A stretch of DNA of 44,399 nucleotides from Halovenus amylolytica. GTDB taxonomy: Archaea > Halobacteriota > Halobacteria > Halobacteriales > Haloarculaceae. Below the pieces are notes generated by a model. That model was not told the origin of the DNA, did no database searches, and saw only the letters and a program-made list of their open reading frames with translations. Position numbers and translations under genes: made by a program. Of this stretch, positions 23,367 to 30,053 are shown one piece after another (position 1 is the stretch's first letter; the number at the start of each line of letters is the position of its first letter). Location of the stretch: NCBI GenBank assembly GCA_004015825.1, contig SAYS01000026.1, positions 1 through 44,399 of the forward strand. The letters are read 5' to 3'.

Positions 23367-24463
23367 TGCAAAATCCAGAAGACGCAGTTGCTGAGGCGTT
23401 CGGTCTCGAAGGTGATCCACTCGCGGAACTCAATCCGCAGATGAAGGCGATTGATACGGATTGGTTCGAGTACTACTACGGCGAGTTTGTTGACAACAAA
23501 GACATCACAGGGGAAACGAAAGATCACTACCAGGTGTCATTCCGGGACTGGAAGCAGCACATGAGCCAATACGATCGTCACCCGACACTACCGACCGAGC
23601 GTCAAATTGAGGCGTTCGTTGATGCCTGTCTGTCCAGGATGAAGGGCACACAGGTACGGCAGAAGCTCAACCACGTGAAGAGCGTATACGAGTGGATGCA
23701 GCAGAATCCGAGGTTCCCCCATCCGACGAGCTACAATCCGTTCCTCCGCATCAAAGAGAAGCGTGAAGCAGATCTGGAAAACGAAAGGCCGAACGATCAC
23801 CCGAAGGTTGAACTTGAAGAACTGAGTGAAGTCGTCAAGAGCATCAAGCACGTTGGCGAGCGCGCTGTTACTGTTTTTCAACTCAAAACTGGAATCCGTT
23901 CCTCGGAGCTGGCGAACATTCGGATGGAAGATATTCACATCAGCAATCCTGACGTGTTGAATCACTACGAATCGATGGGGACACACGACCAGTTGGACGA
24001 CGCGGCGAATGCGGTGTACATCCCTCCGGAAGATGCCAGAGAGGGCAACAAGCGTGAGCGCCCTACGGTCATTCCGTTGGATGACGAGACGCGTCGTGTG
24101 CTTATTGACTGGTTATTGATTCGGCCAGACAACGATGCTCCGTGGTTATTCCTGACGCAGAAGGGGAAACAAATGAAGAAATCGAGTCTTGGTCACGTGT
24201 GGCGGAAGCACTGGTGGCCCGAGTACGAGTTCGATGCAGGAGATGAATTCCGGTCAATTACACCACACTGGTCACGCCACTGGATGTCGACGTGGTTTCG
24301 GACACAGGCTGAGATGGAGGAACCGAAGGTGCAGTATCTTCGCGGTGACACCATGGGCGGAGAACTTGATGACAGCCGGTCAGCGTTCCATCGGTACGTC
24401 CACATGTACTATGATGACGTTGAGTCGGAGTATAGAGAAGGCGTCTTCAAGCTCGGTATTTGA
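23366..24463 (+). CDS. int: tyrosine recombinase/integrase (SNJ2-type module)
   Basis: I chose the ATG at 23366, overlapping the preceding stop, over an upstream in-frame start; this gives 365 residues. It has an N-terminal core-binding domain (about 30-130) and a C-terminal catalytic domain. The signature residues are Arg178 (KTGIRSSELANI), His301 and Arg304 in HWSRHW, and Tyr344 in RYVHMYYD as nucleophile. It catalyses site-specific insertion and excision of the element. Being last in the operon and at the right end of the plasmid-like block, it probably lies next to an attachment site, though no tRNA gene is visible nearby. Confidence 0.9.
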   Translation: MQNPEDAVAEAFGLEGDPLAELNPQMKAIDTDWFEYYYGEFVDNKDITGETKDHYQVSFRDWKQHMSQYDRHPTLPTERQIEAFVDACLSRMKGTQVRQKLNHVKSVYEWMQQNPRFPHPTSYNPFLRIKEKREADLENERPNDHPKVELEELSEVVKSIKHVGERAVTVFQLKTGIRSSELANIRMEDIHISNPDVLNHYESMGTHDQLDDAANAVYIPPEDAREGNKRERPTVIPLDDETRRVLIDWLLIRPDNDAPWLFLTQKGKQMKKSSLGHVWRKHWWPEYEFDAGDEFRSITPHWSRHWMSTWFRTQAEMEEPKVQYLRGDTMGGELDDSRSAFHRYVHMYYDDVESEYREGVFKLGI

Positions 24464-24899
24464 ATGCGCGGTTCTGCTAGATTCTGTTGAAATTTTAATC
24501 TTCAGACACAACACAGTACGAAACAGCTGTTCGCTGAAGACCACGTATTGATCACAGGCAACACTGATGATTAAAGAAGAAGCTGACAACACTATGCAAG
24601 ATCCAGTGCGTGCAGTCAGTACGACGACCCCGTTTATTTCCCGTCAAAATTGGAGGTTCATCTGCTCACTACTTGTGCGTACTGACCGCTGACACTTCTA
24701 TTATTTTCCAGCAGTGTTAGAAGCGGGCTGCAAGATGTAGGGTGCGTATCTTGCACGGAGCTTTGACCAATCAAATTGTTGGCATAAATTCATCAGGCAC
24801 CGGGCAAATCGGGTGACGTTGTTCCGCTTCCTTCAGGGCAGGCTATTGCAGGCAGCATGCTCGTCCCCATAGACAGCATTCTCTTATGAGAGGAAAACA
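24464..24899. other. gene-free region right of the integrase, possible attachment region
   Basis: No gene was found in these 436 bases. They contain an inverted repeat at 24612-24689: GTCAGTACG at 24615-24623 against CGTACTGAC at 24678-24686, extendable to 11 of 12 matches. No tRNA or direct-repeat attachment site could be identified by reading. The likely right end of the integrated element lies here. Confidence 0.45.
24612..24689. repeat. inverted repeat downstream of the integrase
   Basis: The arms GCAGTCAGTACG and CGTACTGACCGC pair with one mismatch across about 54 bases. Possible roles are arm-type integrase sites, a small hairpin-ended remnant, or a transcription end for the integrase operon. 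Confidence 0.4.
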
Positions 24900-25346
24900 A
24901 TGAGTACCAATTCAACTGACGAGCAGGGACACAACCGAAATGAGAACCCGGACAAGAGCGGCAAGGGAATATCGGCAGCCATCGCGTTGCTTGGGCTCTG
25001 GATGATTGTCCAGGCTCTTTTTGTTGACATTATCGCCACGCAGTTCTGGAACGATATAGGCGTCGGCGCTCTGCTGTTTGCTGTCGGTGCATACAACTAC
25101 TATCGCCGGTCGAACAGGGAGGCTGGAAGCATCGCTACCGCTTCGGTCGCTGTGCTGCTGGGTCTGTGGCTCGTTGCAGCGCCATTCTTGTTAGGCACTG
25201 GCTCAGGCGTGACCGAGACCACCAACGACTTGGCGTTCTGGAATGACATCGTTGTCGGACTGCTCGCGGTCGCCCTTGGTGCCTACAGCGCATACGAGGC
25301 CCGTGAGGAGCGCCGAGAGGTCGCGTCCAACAGAACGGCAGGCTGA
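24900..25346 (+). CDS. SPW-repeat membrane protein
   Basis: The 148 residues start with a hydrophilic tail of about 25 residues, followed by four membrane segments (about 27-48, 57-75, 83-103 and 113-130) arranged as two copies of a two-helix unit. Each unit contains the FWNDI(G/V)VG...GAY signature (QFWNDIGVGALLFAVGAYNY and AFWNDIVVGLLAVALGAYSA). This is the SPW repeat family of archaeal and bacterial membrane proteins of unknown function. It ends with a charged cytoplasmic tail. A purine-rich AGAGGAAAAC precedes the start. Confidence 0.85.
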   Translation: MSTNSTDEQGHNRNENPDKSGKGISAAIALLGLWMIVQALFVDIIATQFWNDIGVGALLFAVGAYNYYRRSNREAGSIATASVAVLLGLWLVAAPFLLGTGSGVTETTNDLAFWNDIVVGLLAVALGAYSAYEAREERREVASNRTAG

Positions 25347-25394
25347 GAGGGTAATCCGAGAATCACCTTCGGATCCCTCGCCATTTGTTTTCGA

Positions 25395-25640
25395 TCACCG
25401 AGGCGATAGCTGTTCTCGCCGATACGAAGCCATGTGATAGGATGTGAGTTGTACTGAATGCGCAACCATCACCGCCGCAAAAAGACCGATCAGCGGAATC
25501 GAACCGCCGTACACGATGCCGTTGACCAACTGTAGAAGCGCAAACAACGGCAGACCAAACGTAAAGATTCCGGTGCGGACAGGAAACTCACGAACCATTC
25601 TGAATAGCACGTCCATCCGGCTCATTCTTTGTGTGGACAT
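25395..25640 (-). CDS. small two-helix membrane protein
   Basis: The 81 residues contain two hydrophobic segments (about 22-45 and 48-66) between an Arg/Met-rich amphipathic start and a basic tail. No family recognised. It is convergent with the SPW gene. Confidence 0.6.
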   Translation of the reverse strand: MSTQRMSRMDVLFRMVREFPVRTGIFTFGLPLFALLQLVNGIVYGGSIPLIGLFAAVMVAHSVQLTSYHMASYRREQLSPR

Positions 25641-26036
25641 TTTGTGTTTGTCTCTGCTCTCGGTGGTACTTTACATCAGTGTATAGTCGCTTCGAAATTC
25701 CCCGGCTGAAAAGCCGTTGACGGACTCTCTCGCTGACATCAAAAGAAACAGAAAACTGACCACAGCAGAGAGTACGGGCTGACAACGAAATTCGACGAGT
25801 GCGCAGGCACATGCTAGCGGCTGATTCAGGGATCATGTAACGAGATAAACCCACTTCTCGTGCGGACTACACGCTCTGCATGTCTCACCGAATTTCTGGC
25901 GGATTACAATTGGGTTCTCACTTGTCCCGGTCTGTGTACGATCTTTATTGATTAGAACCACACGTCAACAACCGGCGCGGTCGATGTGTGCTAACAATTC
26001 TGGAAAATCGCTTCCCGCTTCGAACACTACAGTGTA
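25641..26036. other. gene-free spacer before the Lrp-type regulator
   Basis: About 400 bases with no convincing gene, repeat or RNA. The right end holds the upstream region of the regulator gene, with a CTTTATTG A/T-rich element near 25943-25950. Confidence 0.5.
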
Positions 26037-26528
26037 ATGATGGTTTCCAAAGAACTCGACAACGTGGATAAAGGCATTCTGTACCTTCTTCAGAAAGATG
26101 CCCGGGGTAACACGACCGAAGACATGGCTGAGAAAGTCGGTGTTTCGTCCAGTACGGTCGCTAATCGAATTAATCGACTCGAGGAGCGTGGCGTCATTAT
26201 CGATTATCACCCAATTATAAAGTACAGTGAAACGGGATTAGGTCACCACCTTCTCGTCACCGCGACAGTCCCCCTCCAGAACCGAGAGAAGATGATGGAT
26301 GACCTCATGGAGGTCTCCGGTGTCGTTAGCATTCGTGAGCTATTGACTAATAATGAGAACCTGTCACTGGAAGTAGTGGGTCGCACATCGGAGGACATTG
26401 AAGACACCCTCGAAGCTCTGGACTCACTCGGCGTCGATATTGAACGGATGGAGATGATGAAACAGGAACGAGCCAACCCGTACAACCACTTCGGGAAGGA
26501 GTTTGCGAACGAGGAGGACACTGGCTAA
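26037..26528 (+). CDS. Lrp/AsnC-family transcriptional regulator
   Basis: The product (163 residues) has an N-terminal winged helix-turn-helix (about 8-60: DKGILYLLQKDARGNT, VGVSSSTVANRINRLEERGVI). A ligand-sensing alpha/beta domain follows (about 70-145), with the family's ITA/VTA-type core strand LLVTATVPL and SIRELLTNNENLSLEV. Such regulators respond to amino acids or other small molecules and act as octamers or dimers. A second in-frame ATG follows the first directly, so the start is uncertain by one residue. The gene stands alone. Confidence 0.85.
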   Translation: MMVSKELDNVDKGILYLLQKDARGNTTEDMAEKVGVSSSTVANRINRLEERGVIIDYHPIIKYSETGLGHHLLVTATVPLQNREKMMDDLMEVSGVVSIRELLTNNENLSLEVVGRTSEDIEDTLEALDSLGVDIERMEMMKQERANPYNHFGKEFANEEDTG

Positions 26529-26607
26529 TTTCCAGCCCCTCTTAAGTCGCTTTGGAATTTATCAATCACCCAATAGGTTCAAGAAGAGTGAGAGACTATA
26601 ATGGTCT

Positions 26608-26859
26608 GTGTCCCAAACAAAACTCTCAACAGCGAACGACGGTAGTGTAACCAATGAAGTAGTTGAGAAAGTAGCCGAAGCAGAAGACGTTGACCCTCTC
26701 GAACTAACTCCCCCGCTCTATGAAGTAATTGACCCCGATGCCCTGGATCAAATCTTCGCCAGTACACCGACAGCTGGGGGGATAGAAGGCCAAATGACCT
26801 TCTTCTACAACGGGTACGAAGTTACAGTTAGCGGCGACGGCTACGTGTCTGTCCAATGA
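26608..26859 (+). CDS. HalOD1 domain protein
   Basis: The frame opens at GTG 26608 and gives 83 residues. The core DPLELTPPLYEVIDPDALDQIF with the following strand pair (GQMTFFYNGYEVTVSGDGYVSV) is the haloarchaeal output domain HalOD1, usually found alone or at the end of signalling proteins. The stop overlaps the start of the following 57-codon gene (ATGA). Confidence 0.8.
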   Translation: MSQTKLSTANDGSVTNEVVEKVAEAEDVDPLELTPPLYEVIDPDALDQIFASTPTAGGIEGQMTFFYNGYEVTVSGDGYVSVQ

Positions 26860-27029
26860 GTGAGTGGTCTCCAAGTACGAAAGCCGAATTAGAGGAATCC
26901 CTTGACGAACTCGTCCGGCGGGCGTATCAGAATGGAGTGAGCGTAAGCGATTGTGGGTATGAACTTCTCGATACTGATGAATCGAGACCAGACTGGGATC
27001 TCACGATCATCCGTCTGAAACGACGGTAA
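26856..27029 (+). CDS. 57-residue protein coupled to the HalOD1 gene
   Basis: An ATG at 26856 overlaps the HalOD1 stop by four bases and opens a 57-codon frame ending at TAA 27027-27029. The product is acidic with an amphipathic helix (LEESLDELVRRAYQNGVS) and ends DWDLTIIRLKRR. The overlap and amino-acid composition argue for a real gene. Its pairing with HalOD1 suggests a small signalling unit. No function assigned. Confidence 0.65.
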   Translation: MSEWSPSTKAELEESLDELVRRAYQNGVSVSDCGYELLDTDESRPDWDLTIIRLKRR

Positions 27030-27590
27030 CTTCGATATTCTGTAGTGAGCTCTACTTTGAGAATGACAGGGGGATTCAGTATCTACCACGACTAAGTGGT
27101 TGTGGCCGGTGGCGTAGCAGTCGAGGGCCAGTCTCGCTGATTTCTGGTAGAGACGTTGCACTACTGGCATTGGGGTGATATCTTGTTCTCTGCGCCGAAC
27201 GATTAGTGCTTCCTCTGTACTCACTTCCTACCGAACCCGGGAAAGCCCTTCTATCGCAGGCACGGGCAGTGCGGACCGGGAGAGACGAGAACTCCGTGGA
27301 AGTATCGGCAAAGCTAGTTCTCTTCGACGTGCCGAACGGAACTCGCGATCCCGCGGGTGCTCTCGACCATCTCCCGGCCGTGCATCCGCGCCCGGCCGAC
27401 CGCGAAACTGAACTCGGCGAACGACGCGATGGCACCCCCGAGCGCATCAGTGGTCCGATCACGCGGCATCGGGGCTACGGGAACACCGCGTTACTTTCGT
27501 GAAATCGCCGGGCAGTTTCGCGGAGCCGACACGTCGGAGCCGGTAGCGCGATCCCGTGGTTTGATGACACCAGGCTCCCTCAACTCGCGT
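27030..27590. other. gene-free spacer at the composition boundary
   Basis: No gene is supported in these 560 bases. A minus-strand frame (26889-27224) begins with a protein-like stretch (RLYQKSARLALDCYATGHNHLVVVD) that could be a decayed transposase or similar remnant, but it overlaps the 57-codon gene and has no complete domain. Around 27240-27560 the sequence becomes GC-rich, like the genes to the right. Confidence 0.45.
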
Positions 27591-28559
27591 ATGTCTACAG
27601 GGACCTGCACGTACGTACTCGATCCCGACGATCCCGAGACATGGGACGGAACGGAGGACGACACGTGCTACGTTCAGGAGCGGAAACTCACGGCGGACGG
27701 GGTGTGGCGGTGTCCCCACGAACCACGACAGGGGGAGAAGCGTTGTCCGTTTCACCTGCCAGTAGAGCGCAAATCGGACGGGGCTGTCGTCGACGCTTTC
27801 CTCGATGCCGTCGCGAACACCAGCAACGGCGACCTGGAACTACTCGGAGCGCGCTTTGGCGCCTTCGAGTTGCCGGCGGACCGGCGGTCGGTAGAACGGA
27901 CCGTCGGTGGGATCGATCTCTCACACGCGACGTTCGCGGGGCCGTTCGACTGGTCGAACGCGAGCCTCGACGCCGAGTACCTGTACCTCCTGGGTGCACG
28001 TTTCGATGCCGCCGCGACGTTCAGCGACTCGGAACTCGAAACGCACGCGGGGTTTCTGGGCGCCACGTTCGGGAGTCGGACCCGCTTCGACGGGGTGTTA
28101 GCGCGCGAGGCGGACTTCCGTTCGGTCCGGTTCGACCGCGAGGTGAGCTTCGAGGGCGCGCGTATCGAAGGCCGGACATCGTTCGAGCGGTCGAAATTCA
28201 CCGGGCTCGCATCGTTCGAGGACGTTCGTGTCGACGGCGGGGCCGATTTCCGGGGTGCGACGTTCACTGACGCTGTCGACTTTCACAACGGACGGTTCGG
28301 TGGGGAAGCGACCTTCGCGTCCGCCCGCTTCGGCGGGGGCGCCGATTTCAGCGACGCCGAGTTCGACGGCGACGCGACGTTCGTCCGGACCGAGTTCAAC
28401 TCGGACGTCACGTTCGAATCCGTCCGGTTTCGCCGTGACGCCGACTTCACTGGAATGAAAGCGACCGGTGACGCGGTGTTTACCGACGTAGTTGTCGACG
28501 GGGAACGGAGCTTCCAGTTCGCCGAGATCGGTGACATCGACAGGAGCGGTATCCGATGA
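27591..28559 (+). CDS. pentapeptide-repeat protein with Cys/His-rich N-terminus
   Basis: The frame is open from 27357, but the ATG at 27591 is preferred because the domain begins there; the product has 322 residues. Residues 5-60 contain CTYV...TCYV...WRCPHEP...RCPFHLP, a Cys/His set likely to bind zinc. From about 85 onward come repeats of the form F-x-x-A-x-F (for example ADFRGATFTDAVDFHNGRF), which fold as a right-handed beta-helix. Haloarchaea have many such proteins, and some are fused to ion channels; this one has no membrane segment. Cytoplasmic scaffold or DNA-mimic roles are possible but unproven. Confidence 0.8.
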   Translation: MSTGTCTYVLDPDDPETWDGTEDDTCYVQERKLTADGVWRCPHEPRQGEKRCPFHLPVERKSDGAVVDAFLDAVANTSNGDLELLGARFGAFELPADRRSVERTVGGIDLSHATFAGPFDWSNASLDAEYLYLLGARFDAAATFSDSELETHAGFLGATFGSRTRFDGVLAREADFRSVRFDREVSFEGARIEGRTSFERSKFTGLASFEDVRVDGGADFRGATFTDAVDFHNGRFGGEATFASARFGGGADFSDAEFDGDATFVRTEFNSDVTFESVRFRRDADFTGMKATGDAVFTDVVVDGERSFQFAEIGDIDRSGIR

Positions 28560-28601
28560 ACCGACCGGGGTGACGTCGGACTCCTCGCGACGGTCGAGGG
28601 A

Positions 28602-29936
28602 TCACCGACTCCCCTGTTCGATCCGCTCCGAACCGCCGCCGTCTTCGTCCGTGGTCTCAGGCTCGGGCACGGCAGCGTTCGTCGCGCGGGAAAACAGGTC
28701 GAGCCAGGCCTCGACTGTCACCTCGTCGCCGGCGGCGGCCGCCTCGCGCAGCGTCTCCGTCTCGGGGTGGAGTAGTTTGTTCACGAGGGCAGTCGAGAAG
28801 TCCTCGATTGCGGCCGCCTGCTGTGCTGTCAGTTCGTCCTCGGACTCGGCCAGGCGGTTACGTGCCCGTTCGAGTTCCTCCTCGCGGATCGTATGTGCGC
28901 GAGCGTACAGGTCACCGATCGCGTCGTCGACCTGTGCTATTCGCGTCCGTTCGTCGAGGCGCTCGATTTCCGCGGCGATGATTTCCTCGACTGCCGGGAT
29001 CGCCCCGCGCCGCCGTGCGAGGCCGTCCTCGCGGGTCGAGAGCACCTCGTCGATGCGGACCAGTTTGATACCGGGAAGGTCCTCCACCTCGACGGCTACG
29101 TCTCGTGGGTTCGCCAGGTCGACCGCGACGAGTTCGTGTCCCGCCAGGTCCGTCGCGGTGACGACGCGCCGGTCCGCACCGGTGGCGCTAACAAGCACGT
29201 CCGCGCGGGTGAAAGCCGCCTCACTCAGTTCGTCCAGTTCGATCGCCTCGCCCCCGACGCGACCGGCCAACTCCTCGGCCGGCCCCAGCGTCCGGTTCGC
29301 CACTGTGAGTGACACGGCAGGGTGCCGGCTCGCAACGGCGCTCACGACGATTTCGGCGACCTCTCCTGCCCCGACGAGCAGCAGTGAACAATCCGCCAGC
29401 GTGTCCGGGGCGTCGGGACGGGACGCGAGTTCCTGCCGGACGCGGTCGACGGTGACGCTTCCCAGCGAGACACGGCCGTCGTTGATCACAGTCTCCGTCC
29501 GGGCGCGCTTGCCCGCGCGTATCGCTCTGCGGACGACGAGCCCGAGCGTCCCGTCCAGCGCGCCACTCTCGCTGGCGCGCGAGTGAGCGTCCCGGAACTG
29601 GCCGAGGATCTCGTCCTCGCCGAGAACGGCGCTTTCGAGCCCGCAGGCGAGCCGGAAGAGGTGCTCGACTGCCGCCTCACCGACCAGCGTGCGCTCGTCG
29701 TCCGCCATGCCGATCCCGAGTTCGGCTGCCGTAGTCGAGAGGGCCGAGCGTGCGCCGCTCCCGCTTGCGTACACCTCGTAGCGCTGGCAGGTCCGGATGA
29801 CCAGTGCCTCCTCTACGTCGTCCCGGCCCAGCAGGCGCTCGCGGATCGTTTTCTCGTCGTGTTCACAGGCGGCCTCGAACCGCTCGAACCCGGCGGTCTC
29901 GAGCGCGACGCGAAGGCCGGCTATCCGGTCGTACAT
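28602..29936 (-). CDS. hemA: glutamyl-tRNA reductase
   Basis: The product (444 residues) catalyses NADPH-dependent reduction of glutamyl-tRNA to glutamate-1-semialdehyde, the first committed step of tetrapyrrole synthesis. The catalytic Cys50 lies in VIRTCQRYE (the family usually has TCNRxE). The tRNA/substrate domain has ESAVLGEDEILGQ (101-113), the NADPH fold has LLLVGAGEVAE (185-195), and the C-terminal dimerisation helix spans about 330-425. The N-terminus lacks the few residues that commonly precede the first strand, so the true start could be slightly different. It lies next to a heme-binding lipoprotein gene on the same strand, separated by about 120 bases. Confidence 0.92.
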   Translation of the reverse strand: MYDRIAGLRVALETAGFERFEAACEHDEKTIRERLLGRDDVEEALVIRTCQRYEVYASGSGARSALSTTAAELGIGMADDERTLVGEAAVEHLFRLACGLESAVLGEDEILGQFRDAHSRASESGALDGTLGLVVRRAIRAGKRARTETVINDGRVSLGSVTVDRVRQELASRPDAPDTLADCSLLLVGAGEVAEIVVSAVASRHPAVSLTVANRTLGPAEELAGRVGGEAIELDELSEAAFTRADVLVSATGADRRVVTATDLAGHELVAVDLANPRDVAVEVEDLPGIKLVRIDEVLSTREDGLARRRGAIPAVEEIIAAEIERLDERTRIAQVDDAIGDLYARAHTIREEELERARNRLAESEDELTAQQAAAIEDFSTALVNKLLHPETETLREAAAAGDEVTVEAWLDLFSRATNAAVPEPETTDEDGGGSERIEQGSR

Positions 29937-30053
29937 GTATCTTCCTTTGAGTGTCGGTCAGTTGGTCGTGTCTCGAGAGGGTCGGACGGTCGATCGAAGA
30001 GCCGAGAGCGTCGGGTGAGTGCCCTCGGCGTCGGGGCGCACTCGCGGAAGGCG

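Noticed and set aside
24464..24899. A tRNA gene as the integrase target
   Set aside because: No cloverleaf, TTCGA-type T-loop with matching stems, or CCA-proximal stem could be found on either strand.
26889..27224. Minus-strand frame resembling a transposase start
   Set aside because: Only the first 50 residues look protein-like, no catalytic motif is visible, and it overlaps the 57-codon gene. Mentioned only as a possible remnant.
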